A DNA stretch of 40,783 nucleotides from Terrilactibacillus tamarindi (GTDB lineage Bacteria > Bacillota > Bacilli > Bacillales > Sporolactobacillaceae): NCBI RefSeq assembly GCF_009718825.1, contig NZ_WNHB01000026.1:1-40783 (forward strand). The letters run 5' to 3'. Numbering within the stretch: position 1 is the stretch's first letter; each line of letters opens with the position of its first letter. Shown piece by piece: positions 18,299 through 25,388 of the stretch. The notes under the pieces are model-generated. The model saw only the letters and a list, made by a program, of their open reading frames with translations, was not told the origin of the DNA and ran no database searches. Both the position numbers and the translations under genes were made by a program.

Positions 18299-18327
18299 AT
18301 ATTACACCTATAAATCTTACCTGTCAA
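18299..18327 (-). promoter_or_regulatory. Sigma-A promoter of the Leu T-box
   Basis: TTGACA, 17-nt spacer, TAATAT on the minus strand, directly upstream of the T-box leader. Confidence 0.8.
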
Positions 18328-18469
18328 CCATAAATTTATAATTTTCTAATTTAATTTTATGCTTTATTATTTCAAAAAGATAAGATAACTAGTTTATGAA
18401 TAAAATATGTTTGTTATTCATTTTCTTTAGTATAATTAAGATATGGTTAAGAAAATGGGAGTTGAAATT

Positions 18470-18832
18470 ATGTCTATAGCAAGAAATGAGTTTGAATTTA
18501 AAAGTTTGAAACTGAGAGAAAACGAAACAATTGAAGCAAGGTTAGCCTCTTCGTACCACATGCACCTTGTTAATCACAATGTTCCCTATCATGGTAGTTT
18601 CACTTTAACGAATCAGCGTATCATTTTTTTCTCATCCCTCGTTACCCCCTACTATCAATTTATCGATTTTGAAAACATTGAATTTGGTATGTTAAGAATC
18701 AAGCCTGAAAACTCCACTCAAGATCTCATTGTTTCTTCTCATGGAGAAAAACATTACTTCGAATTTTTTCATACTACTTCACTCGTCTCTATGATCACGA
18801 ATTTAAAAAACCACATTCAAATAATCGATTAA
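18470..18832 (+). CDS. Small PH/GRAM-like domain protein
   Basis: 120-aa soluble protein with no membrane segment. YHGSFTLTNQRIIFFSS in the middle is the pattern of bacterial PH/GRAM-like domains (a strand followed by an LTNQRIIF turn), which mostly have unknown roles. An in-frame ATG lies at 18443 without a ribosome site; GGGAG sits 8 nt before the ATG at 18470, so I start there. A TATAAT sits at 18430-18435, without a clear -35. The gene stands alone between the T-box leader and the ThrE-like genes. Function not known. Confidence 0.65.
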   Translation: MSIARNEFEFKSLKLRENETIEARLASSYHMHLVNHNVPYHGSFTLTNQRIIFFSSLVTPYYQFIDFENIEFGMLRIKPENSTQDLIVSSHGEKHYFEFFHTTSLVSMITNLKNHIQIID

Positions 18833-18846
18833 TCCCATCATAAAAT

Positions 18847-18871
18847 GTGACAGGAAGGCTTCTCCTGTCAC
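18847..18871 (+). terminator. Hairpin after the PH-like gene
   Basis: GTGACAGGA/TCCTGTCAC, 9 bp and 7-nt loop, 15 nt after the stop codon. No T-run follows, so it is a weak terminator or an RNA-stabilising stem. Confidence 0.5.
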
Positions 18872-19280
18872 TAACATTAGTTGGGTTTTTGTATCCTTTT
18901 TTGGTAGGTTTTATTTACAAAGGCAAAAAAATACTCATCCATCACATTGTCAAAAGGTACAAGAAATATCAATTCGTTAGTTGTATTAACAGACTGATAT
19001 ACCTTGTATTTGTCATTTTAACAATCTAAGGATGAGAAAAATAATTAAATATGGGGGTAGAGAGCATTGTTAACTTTGAGTCATTCAATGACGACCTCAA
19101 AAATCTTCTGATATTGTAAGACTCCTGCACATGAATCCACAAAATCTAATACTCTATATATAAATATTAACATATCATGAGCGAAAAAAAATTGGGAAAA
19201 TTGCAGTATTACTATCAAAATATCACGGGAATGTATGTTCTATTTTCCTAAAGGAACTTAAATCCTACGAAGCTACCACA
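18872..19280. other. Gene-free stretch
   Basis: No convincing coding sequence or RNA gene. The only structure seen is a short palindrome GTCATTCAATGAC (19080-19092) within a larger TTGAG...CTCAA arrangement. A GTG-initiated frame of 60 codons (18847-19029) has no ribosome site. Confidence 0.5.
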
Positions 19281-19736
19281 CTATTTAATTCGGTTCGCTA
19301 AATGCGTTTTGCCTAAAAACTGATTGAACACTTCAGCTAGTATCAGTCCTAAACCAATAGCTCCCGAGAACAAAAAGGTTTGGGTGGCAAATTGTATCGC
19401 GTTATTATAATCATTTTCGACAAAATGGCGCATGGCATCATAGGCAAGTCCCCCTGGTACAAGTGGAATAATACCTGAAACACTAAAAATAATAATCGGT
19501 GTTTTGAATTTTTTTGCGAAAATATGACTAATAACTCCAATAACAAGGGATGCGGTGACAATTGCGATTAACGAATTCACATGATATTCAATCAAAAAAT
19601 AATAGAGTAGCCATCCCACCATACCAACAATGCCACCATGAATTAAACGGTTCCTCTCGATATTAAACAAGATTCCAAAACCACCCGTTGCGATGAGACT
19701 AGTCACAAGTTGTTGAATGAACGAAAGTATAATAAT
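19281..19736 (-). CDS. Threonine/serine exporter-like small subunit (YjjB/ThrE C-terminal type)
   Basis: Small membrane protein with about four to five hydrophobic segments and the family motif SGIIPLVPGGLAYDAM near the middle. In many bacteria the ThrE exporter is split into a large (YjjP-like) and a small (YjjB-like) protein, and the large one is the next gene upstream. The first standard start is GTG at 19706 (141 aa), with no ribosome site. The frame stays open upstream to a stop just before 19739. A good site, GAGGTGAGAG, stands directly before ATT codons at 19736 and 19733, giving IIILSFIQQLVTSL, like the usual N-terminus of the family. An ATT start, or a decayed ATG, is therefore likely. 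Confidence 0.75.
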   Translation of the reverse strand: MIILSFIQQLVTSLIATGGFGILFNIERNRLIHGGIVGMVGWLLYYFLIEYHVNSLIAIVTASLVIGVISHIFAKKFKTPIIIFSVSGIIPLVPGGLAYDAMRHFVENDYNNAIQFATQTFLFSGAIGLGLILAEVFNQFLGKTHLANRIK

Positions 19737-19819
19737 CTCTCACCTCTTCCTAAATTGTCAGCTATATTTCTTGTTCATTTATTTGACTCATTGGTTTGCA
19801 TTTGCCATTCACCTTATGA

Positions 19820-20581
19820 CTAAAAAATACTAAAGACTATTGCTACGCCGACACCCATAGCTAGTGCCGTTAACATCGATTCAGCGCCCTTTGACAAACC
19901 AGATACCAAATCTCCTGCCATCAAATCTCGCACGGCATTTGTGATTAATACACCTGGCACAAGCGGCATTAATGAAGAGATGATAATGACATCAAGCCCC
20001 GTGCCATAGTGATTAGCGACTAAGAAAAAAGCGACAACAGCGATGACAAACGAAGAGAACATCTCACTTAGAAAACGAATTTTTATCATAGCATGAGTAT
20101 ATAAGTTGATGGCATACCCGAAGCCTCCTGACAACATGGCTGGAATAAAGTCCTTCCATGTTCCATTAAACATTATAAGGAAACAACCACTTATGATAGA
20201 AGCTGAAAGAACATGAAGCCATATAGGATAGGTGTCTGTATTTTCTTCAATATTTTTTAATTTTTCGTACGCTTCATTAACGGATAGTTGGCCGTCAGAG
20301 ATTACTCTAGATAGACTATTAACTAAGGTCACTTTGTATAAATCAGTCCCGCGATCTTTAATCCGATATAGTCTTGTCGTGTTAATGCCTTCAATTGAAA
20401 AGATAATCCCAGTTGGTGTAACAAAACTATTTGCATCGGGATAATGGAAACTTGCAGCGATCCGATTCATCGTATCTTCAACGCGATAGGTTTCCGCTCC
20501 ATTTTGCAACATGATTTTACCTGCAAGCATACATACTTTTGCGATATCTTGTTTTAATTCTGACTGTTGTACGTCCATCAT
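19820..20581 (-). CDS. Threonine/serine exporter-like large subunit (YjjP/ThrE N-terminal type)
   Basis: 254-aa member of the ThrE family (DUF1212 part). A soluble N-terminal region (ICMLAGKIMLQNGAETYRVEDTM-type block, PTGIIFSIEG) precedes about five membrane segments, with the signature SSLMPLVPGVLITNAVRDLM near residue 205. Together with the next gene it would export threonine, serine or small organic acids; succinate is the known substrate of E. coli YjjPB. The frame is open 24 codons further upstream, but GGAGAG stands 6 nt before the ATG at 20581. The small subunit starts about 85 nt downstream. Confidence 0.85.
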   Translation of the reverse strand: MMDVQQSELKQDIAKVCMLAGKIMLQNGAETYRVEDTMNRIAASFHYPDANSFVTPTGIIFSIEGINTTRLYRIKDRGTDLYKVTLVNSLSRVISDGQLSVNEAYEKLKNIEENTDTYPIWLHVLSASIISGCFLIMFNGTWKDFIPAMLSGGFGYAINLYTHAMIKIRFLSEMFSSFVIAVVAFFLVANHYGTGLDVIIISSLMPLVPGVLITNAVRDLMAGDLVSGLSKGAESMLTALAMGVGVAIVFSIF

Positions 20582-20881
20582 GTCTCTCTCTCCAGAAAAA
20601 AATTTCCTCCAAAATTTATATAAAAAGATTACTACAAGTACCCTTTTGATCAAATTAGGACGATTTTTATATGTCTCATCCGAGTCTACCTATTCATCTT
20701 CTGAAATGATCAGTTTCTATCGTCCTTCAAATAAGTATCAGTTTACATATTCTAACGAATGTGAACGATAATATCAATGTATTTTCAATACTTTTCCCCT
20801 ATCTCTATATTACCTCATGTTCATAACGCTTCCTTTTGGGGAATAACTTGGATATTTAATAGCCTCAATCGCTATCTCATC

Positions 20882-20910
20882 AAAAAAACGTCCATAGAAA
20901 TGGACGTTTT
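20882..20910 (-). terminator. Terminator of the feo operon
   Basis: Stem AACGTCCAT/ATGGACGTT with a 4-nt loop, then a T-run on the minus strand, 8 nt after the last feo gene. Confidence 0.85.
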
Positions 20911-20917
20911 CATATCT

Positions 20918-21124
20918 TCAAATATGTTGATTTCTAATTAATTGTGGCTCATTTTTCTGTATCTGGACGACATTTGAGCAAGTACTGGGTTTTTGTTCAC
21001 ATGCTTTTTGCAAGGCACAAGTGGCACATCGACCTTGTTTGCTCTTTTTAATAAACCGAGATATTGTCCAAGCAGCATAACCAAAAATAAGAATCCCGAA
21101 AATATAACTAAATAGCATCAACAT
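20918..21124 (-). CDS. FeoB-associated Cys-rich membrane protein
   Basis: 68-aa protein with one N-terminal membrane helix (LFSYIFGILIFGYAAWTI) and a Cys-rich cytoplasmic tail (CATCALQKAC, then C near residue 49). This is the FeoB-associated Cys-rich family; in Firmicutes it stands where gammaproteobacteria have FeoC. The start has AAAGGAGT 8 nt upstream. It is the third gene of feoA-feoB-this, 31 nt after the feoB stop. The cysteines could bind iron or an Fe-S cluster, but the role is unproven. Confidence 0.85.
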   Translation of the reverse strand: MLMLFSYIFGILIFGYAAWTISRFIKKSKQGRCATCALQKACEQKPSTCSNVVQIQKNEPQLIRNQHI

Positions 21125-21155
21125 TCACTCCTTTTGTGAATCGTTCAAAATGGAA

Positions 21156-23153
21156 TTAAAATCCCATTAGACGACCTCCTTGATAAATCACAAGAGAAAC
21201 TATATAAGCCAAAACAACACAATACGTCACCGTAAACCAAGTTAACTTTCGAGTTCCAACTTCTTTATAAATTGCAGGAACCGTGGATAAGCAAGGAATA
21301 TATAATAAAGAAAACACCATGAAAGTATAGGCTTGAAGTGGTGTAAATGCCTGACTAATAACACCCGTTAATGTTCCGCTATGAGGAGCATGATAAACGA
21401 TACTCATCGTTGATACAACGGCTTCTTTAGCAAGAAATCCGCTGACTAAAGCAGTTGCCGCCTGCCAAGTACCAAATCCGAGTGGTGCAACAAGAGGAGC
21501 AATATAACCACAAACGAGGGCTAGAAAGCTATGATCAATATCGACATTTAAGCCATGTGGCCCTGCATATGATAATAACCAAATCACCACTGTCCCACCA
21601 AGAATAAAGGTCGTTGCTTTTTTTACAAACCCTTTCGACTTATCCCATGTACTTCTGAACAGTGTTTTTGCATTAGGAATGCGATATGGAGGCAACTCGA
21701 CAACAAAAACAGAATGTTCATGTTTAAAGAAAAGGGAAAAAATCTTGGCCATAACAAGAGCAAGTAGAATGCCAAGAACATACAACGAGAGTACAACGAG
21801 AGCCTGGTACTTTGCAAAAAAGGCGCCAGCAAATAAACTATAAACTGCAAGTCTAGCTGAACATGACATTAGCGGCGTAATTAAAACGGTTATTAGACGC
21901 TCTTTAGGTTGCTCAATGGATCTTGCCGCCATGATTCCAGGAATATTACACCCAAAACCGATAACTAGGGGAATAAAGGATTTCCCATTTAACCCCGCCG
22001 CTTGCATGATTCGATCCATAACAAGGGCAACACGGGCCATGTAACCAGAATCCTCAATGAGAGAAATAAAGAAAAATAGCACAATCATCTGAGGAACAAA
22101 CACAATAACCCCACCCACACCTGCAACAAGACCATTTAAAACTAAGGCTCGTATAAACGGGGTTGCATGCACAACTTGCAGTCCCTGACCTATCCACCCA
22201 CTTAAAGGCCCAGAAAAGAAACCATCCAACCAATCAGAAACAGGTGTTCCAATCCAATTGAACGTCATGTGAAAAATAAAATACATAATGCCTAAAAAAA
22301 TTGGAATCCCTAAAAATTTATTTGTTACGATACTATCTATAGAATCTGTAAATGTAAGGTCACTCTTCTTTTCTCTTGTAATGACTTTTGACAATATATC
22401 ATCAATAATATGTTTTCTTTTCGAATAAATGGTGCGAACTAGAGAACACTTTTCGACTTCTTCAATATGTTTATCAAGCTCTTGGATGATTCGTTGTATT
22501 CTTTCTATATCTATCCCTTTATTGATTTTAATATGATCAAGAACAACGCGATTTCCTTGTAACAATTGCAAGGCTAACCAGCGATGATTGAGTTGTTCTT
22601 CATGCAATAAATCACTTATATTTTCAATTGCTTTTTCAATTTTTTCTCCGTAATCAATTGTAAAGTGTGATACGTGTTGGTTTTTCAGTGAGAAATAGTT
22701 GAGGATGTCATGACATCCTTTGCCCGTTCGTGCAACAATGGGAAGCACAGGGACATTTAATTCTTCACTTAATTGATTAACATCAATGGCGATTCCCCGT
22801 GATTTTGCCACATCCACCATATTTAAACCAATAACTAACGGTTTTCCAAATTCAAGAAGTTGAACAGTGAGATGTAAGTTTCTAGAAAGCTGAGAAGCAT
22901 CAACAATATTTAAAGCAGATGTAAAACGATTCTCTAACAAATACTGACTTGCAATTCCTTCGTCCTTAGAAATCGGATTTAGTGCATAAACTCCAGGCAA
23001 ATCAATTAATTGGCCCATCTGTTTTTTTAATGTCCCAACTTTTTTATCAACAGTAACCCCAGTCCAGTTACCAACATATTCATATGAACCTGTTAGTTCA
23101 TTGAAGAGTGATGTTTTTCCTGTATTCGGATTTCCAAGTAATGCCACTTCCAT
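21156..23153 (-). CDS. feoB: Ferrous iron transporter B
   Basis: Main Fe(II) uptake permease, 665 aa. An N-terminal GTPase carries G1 GNPNTGKTS (residues 7-15), G3 DLPG (near 53), G4 NMVD (near 114) and SARTG-like VARTG for G5. A helical linker follows, then the membrane domain with Gate motifs (SFIPLVIGFGCNIPGI and PLMSCSARLAVYSLF, with the conserved Cys residues). The frame runs 21 codons further upstream, but those overlap feoA. The ATG at 23153 shares bases with the feoA stop (TAATG), so the two are translationally coupled. Regulated by Fur through the feoA promoter. Confidence 0.96.
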   Translation of the reverse strand: MEVALLGNPNTGKTSLFNELTGSYEYVGNWTGVTVDKKVGTLKKQMGQLIDLPGVYALNPISKDEGIASQYLLENRFTSALNIVDASQLSRNLHLTVQLLEFGKPLVIGLNMVDVAKSRGIAIDVNQLSEELNVPVLPIVARTGKGCHDILNYFSLKNQHVSHFTIDYGEKIEKAIENISDLLHEEQLNHRWLALQLLQGNRVVLDHIKINKGIDIERIQRIIQELDKHIEEVEKCSLVRTIYSKRKHIIDDILSKVITREKKSDLTFTDSIDSIVTNKFLGIPIFLGIMYFIFHMTFNWIGTPVSDWLDGFFSGPLSGWIGQGLQVVHATPFIRALVLNGLVAGVGGVIVFVPQMIVLFFFISLIEDSGYMARVALVMDRIMQAAGLNGKSFIPLVIGFGCNIPGIMAARSIEQPKERLITVLITPLMSCSARLAVYSLFAGAFFAKYQALVVLSLYVLGILLALVMAKIFSLFFKHEHSVFVVELPPYRIPNAKTLFRSTWDKSKGFVKKATTFILGGTVVIWLLSYAGPHGLNVDIDHSFLALVCGYIAPLVAPLGFGTWQAATALVSGFLAKEAVVSTMSIVYHAPHSGTLTGVISQAFTPLQAYTFMVFSLLYIPCLSTVPAIYKEVGTRKLTWFTVTYCVVLAYIVSLVIYQGGRLMGF

Positions 23154-23380
23154 TAGGTTCGCACCACCTGTATTTCTTTTGCTTCGTTTCGTCTTAAGCC
23201 AATGCATTGCCCACATACTTCAAGCATGCAAGGACCTCCAAAGGGTAGAGCACATTTATAACAAACTTCTTCTCCTTCAGTTACACCTAAGTCAAGCAAT
23301 CTCCGTTGGACAAGTTTTGTTGTTCTAGATAAATTTAATATGGTCGCTTTTTCACCTTTTTTTAATTCTGTTAGGATCAT
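23153..23380 (-). CDS. feoA: Ferrous iron transport protein A
   Basis: 75-aa SH3-like protein (LTELKKGEKATI at the start, RRLLDLGVTEGEEV in the middle) thought to act on the FeoB G domain. It has four Cys residues near the C-terminal half (CALPFGGPCMLEVCGQC), more than classical FeoA. The frame opens 7 codons earlier, but AGGAGG sits 6 nt before the ATG at 23380. First gene of the operon. Confidence 0.93.
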   Translation of the reverse strand: MILTELKKGEKATILNLSRTTKLVQRRLLDLGVTEGEEVCYKCALPFGGPCMLEVCGQCIGLRRNEAKEIQVVRT

Positions 23381-23406
23381 GTCGTTCCTCCTATCGTACA
23401 AGCTAT

Positions 23407-23425
23407 GAAAATGATAATTATTCTC
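23407..23425. promoter_or_regulatory. Fur box
   Basis: GAAAATGATAATTATTCTC matches the 19-bp consensus GATAATGATAATCATTATC at 16 of 19 positions and covers the presumed start of feo transcription. Confidence 0.85.
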
Positions 23426-23432
23426 AAGTACA

Positions 23433-23461
23433 ATTATAAATGTTAATTAGGCAGAAGACAA
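23433..23461 (-). promoter_or_regulatory. Sigma-A promoter of feoAB
   Basis: TTGTCT, 17-nt spacer, TATAAT on the minus strand, with the Fur box directly downstream of the -10. Confidence 0.8.
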
Positions 23462-23544
23462 TATGTATTTTTCGAATTTTTAGTGAAGAACTTATTACAA
23501 ACTAAGATTAAGTGTCTAAATATCTGTAAATAACGCTATTTAGT

Positions 23545-23581
23545 TAAAAAGATGCTAGAAAAAAATACCCTAGCATCTTTA
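23545..23581 (-). terminator. Terminator of the clpP relic
   Basis: Stem AAAGATGCTAG/CTAGCATCTTT with an A-rich loop, then TTTTT on the minus strand, 20 nt after the end of the relic. Confidence 0.8.
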
Positions 23582-23600
23582 AACTCTAATTATACATTTG

Positions 23601-23766
23601 TTATAATTTTATCCAATAAGCATATTCGTTTGCTTCCTCGGCTGATAAGAATGATCACGTTCTGTATCTTGTTCAACTTTATTTAAAGGTTGACCTGATG
23701 TCTCTGCAATAATTTCATTAATATCCTTTTTGGTTTTTAGAATACGTTGAGCTATTTCAATATCCG
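23601..23766 (-). pseudogene. clpP: clpP 3' remnant
   Basis: Translation on the minus strand gives [20 protein letters not shown], then [15 protein letters not shown]: the C-terminal part of ClpP protease, ending at the usual Asp-containing DTERD block. After one frameshift in GATCATTCTTATCA the next frame continues [16 protein letters not shown] and stops, as ClpP does (SAEEAKEYGLID). The N-terminal two thirds, including the catalytic Ser and His, are missing; repeat copy B begins exactly where homology ends. So this is a truncated, frameshifted second clpP copy, and a functional clpP must lie elsewhere. Identification is from reading, without a search. Confidence 0.8.
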
Positions 23767-23824
23767 TAGGAAAGCTCGTTTACCTCATTACCTTGAGGTG
23801 GGGGAAGACTCGCCGTTTATGCGG
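23766..23824 (-). repeat. Structured palindromic repeat, copy B (partial)
   Basis: On the minus strand CCCCCACCTCAAGGTAATGA and GTAAACGAGC match copies C and D, preceded by a diverged CCGCATAAACGGCGAG for CTGCATTAACGGGCAG. The part after the CCTA is missing and the clpP remnant starts there. Confidence 0.75.
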
Positions 23825-23848
23825 AATAAATGTGAAATTATAAATAAA

Positions 23849-23890
23849 GACATATATGCCATTTTACATCACATAAATGGCATATATGTC
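23849..23890. repeat. Perfect 16-bp inverted repeat
   Basis: GACATATATGCCATTT and its exact complement are separated by 10 nt. There is no T-run, so it is not a classic terminator. It lies between repeat copy B and the gabT 3' end. It could be an operator of a lost gene or a small mobile-element end. Confidence 0.8.
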
Positions 23891-23964
23891 AAAGGTACTA
23901 TACATTCATTTGATGAACCTATTGAATCAAATTTCGTACCAAGATAGACTATCATCTAATTGAT

Positions 23965-25281
23965 TTAGAGAGTTGCTAACGCATCTTCTATAATTGAAAA
24001 TCCTTCATTAAGTTGGTCATTTGTTATGACTAATGGCGTCAAGAATCGAATTATATTTCCTTTAATCCCTGCGTTTAAAAGTAATAGTCCATTTTCATTA
24101 GCATACTTAACGATGGCACTTGTTTTCGCTTTGTCAGGTTTGCGAGTTGCACGGTCTTCAACGATTTCGATAGCCGCCATCGCGCCGAGTCTTCTTACAT
24201 CACCAATAAATTCATATTGCTCTTGCCATTTCAGTGCTTGTTTTTCAATTAACGCACCAATTTCTTCAGACCTTTCATTTAGCTTTTCTTCTACTAAAAT
24301 ATCGAGTACGGCTAATGCTGCGACGCATCCGAGAGGACTCCCACAGTATGTCCCACCAAGTTCACCTGGATTACAAGCATCAACATATTCTTTCTTTCCG
24401 ATAACACCACTAAGCGGGAATCCTGCTGCAAGTGATTTTGAAATCGTCATTAAATCAGGTACGACATCGAAATGTTCAATGGCAAAAGTTTTTCCTGTTC
24501 TAGCAAACCCAGTCTGAATTTCATCAGCAACAAATAAAATACCATGCTTTGTACAGAAATCTCGTACATATTGAACAAACCGTTTTGAAGGAATAATGAA
24601 ACCACCTTCACCTTGAACAGGCTCCATCACAACACAAGCCACAGATTCAGGGGATACAACACCCACAAAAAAGGCTTCAAATTGTTCGATCACAAATTCA
24701 TCGTATTCGTCATCTGTCATGCCTTTTGGTTTTTGGTAATAATAAGGGAACGGTGCTTTATAAGTTTCTGGGCTGAATGGGCCAAAGCCTGTTTTATATG
24801 GATTGACTTTAGCCGTCATTCCCATCGTTAAATTGGTTCGACCATGAAAGGCACGGTCAAATGTGACCACCGCTTGTCTTCCTGTATACCGGCGAGCTAT
24901 TTTTACAGCATTTTCAACCGCTTCTGCACCTGAATTTAATAAAATGACTTGTTTTTCATCATCACCAGGAGCTAATTCACATAATTTTTCAGCAAGTTCA
25001 ATATAGGATGGATACATTATGACATTGAATCCAGGATGAATATAGTCATCTAACTGTTTTTTTACTGCCTCTACAACTTTTGGATGAGAGTGGCCCACAT
25101 TCAAAGTTCCAATTGCACCCGCAAAATCAATATACCGCTTGCCATCCAAATCTGTCACAATAGCTCCTTTTGCTTTTGCTGCTAAACGGCGATTCCCATT
25201 CCCAACGCCTCTAGCGACATAACGATCACGTTTGTCTTGAAGTTCTTCTGTTTTTGATGTTTTTACTAAATTTTCTGTCAT
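23965..25281 (-). CDS. gabT: 4-aminobutyrate aminotransferase
   Basis: PLP enzyme (class III) that moves the amino group of GABA to 2-oxoglutarate, giving succinate semialdehyde and glutamate. Substrate/PLP motifs: NSGAEAVENAVKIARRYTGR (near residue 116), VADEIQTGFARTGK (near 250) and the PLP Lys in TISKSLAAGFPLSG (near 285). 438 aa, close to B. subtilis GabT. The start follows AAAGGGAGCTGA. Divergent from its regulator gabR with 107 nt between. gabD, which follows gabT in B. subtilis, is not here. Confidence 0.94.
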   Translation of the reverse strand: MTENLVKTSKTEELQDKRDRYVARGVGNGNRRLAAKAKGAIVTDLDGKRYIDFAGAIGTLNVGHSHPKVVEAVKKQLDDYIHPGFNVIMYPSYIELAEKLCELAPGDDEKQVILLNSGAEAVENAVKIARRYTGRQAVVTFDRAFHGRTNLTMGMTAKVNPYKTGFGPFSPETYKAPFPYYYQKPKGMTDDEYDEFVIEQFEAFFVGVVSPESVACVVMEPVQGEGGFIIPSKRFVQYVRDFCTKHGILFVADEIQTGFARTGKTFAIEHFDVVPDLMTISKSLAAGFPLSGVIGKKEYVDACNPGELGGTYCGSPLGCVAALAVLDILVEEKLNERSEEIGALIEKQALKWQEQYEFIGDVRRLGAMAAIEIVEDRATRKPDKAKTSAIVKYANENGLLLLNAGIKGNIIRFLTPLVITNDQLNEGFSIIEDALATL

Positions 25282-25332
25282 TCGAAATCAGCTCCCTTTC
25301 ATCATTCTCTGTATTTTCATATTGCCTTATTT

Positions 25333-25376
25333 TTGATATGATGAAAAGTATCAATTTTCAATTTTTTTAGGTACCA
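25333..25376. promoter_or_regulatory. Candidate GabR operator region
   Basis: Between gabT and gabR: inverted repeat TTGATA (25333-25338) / TATCAA (25349-25354), and direct copies GTATCA (25348) and GTACCA (25371). In B. subtilis GabR binds repeated ATACCA-type sites between these genes. The match is suggestive only. Confidence 0.45.
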
Positions 25377-25388
25377 GAGGGTGATCAT

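Noticed and set aside
18847-19029. 60-codon GTG-started hydrophobic ORF
   Set aside because: Its start lies inside the hairpin after the PH-like gene and no ribosome site precedes it; hydrophobicity alone is weak evidence in A/T-rich DNA.
23747-23947. 66-codon plus-strand ORF between feo and gabT
   Set aside because: It runs across repeat copy B and the 16-bp inverted repeat, has no ribosome site, and the minus strand there carries the clpP remnant.
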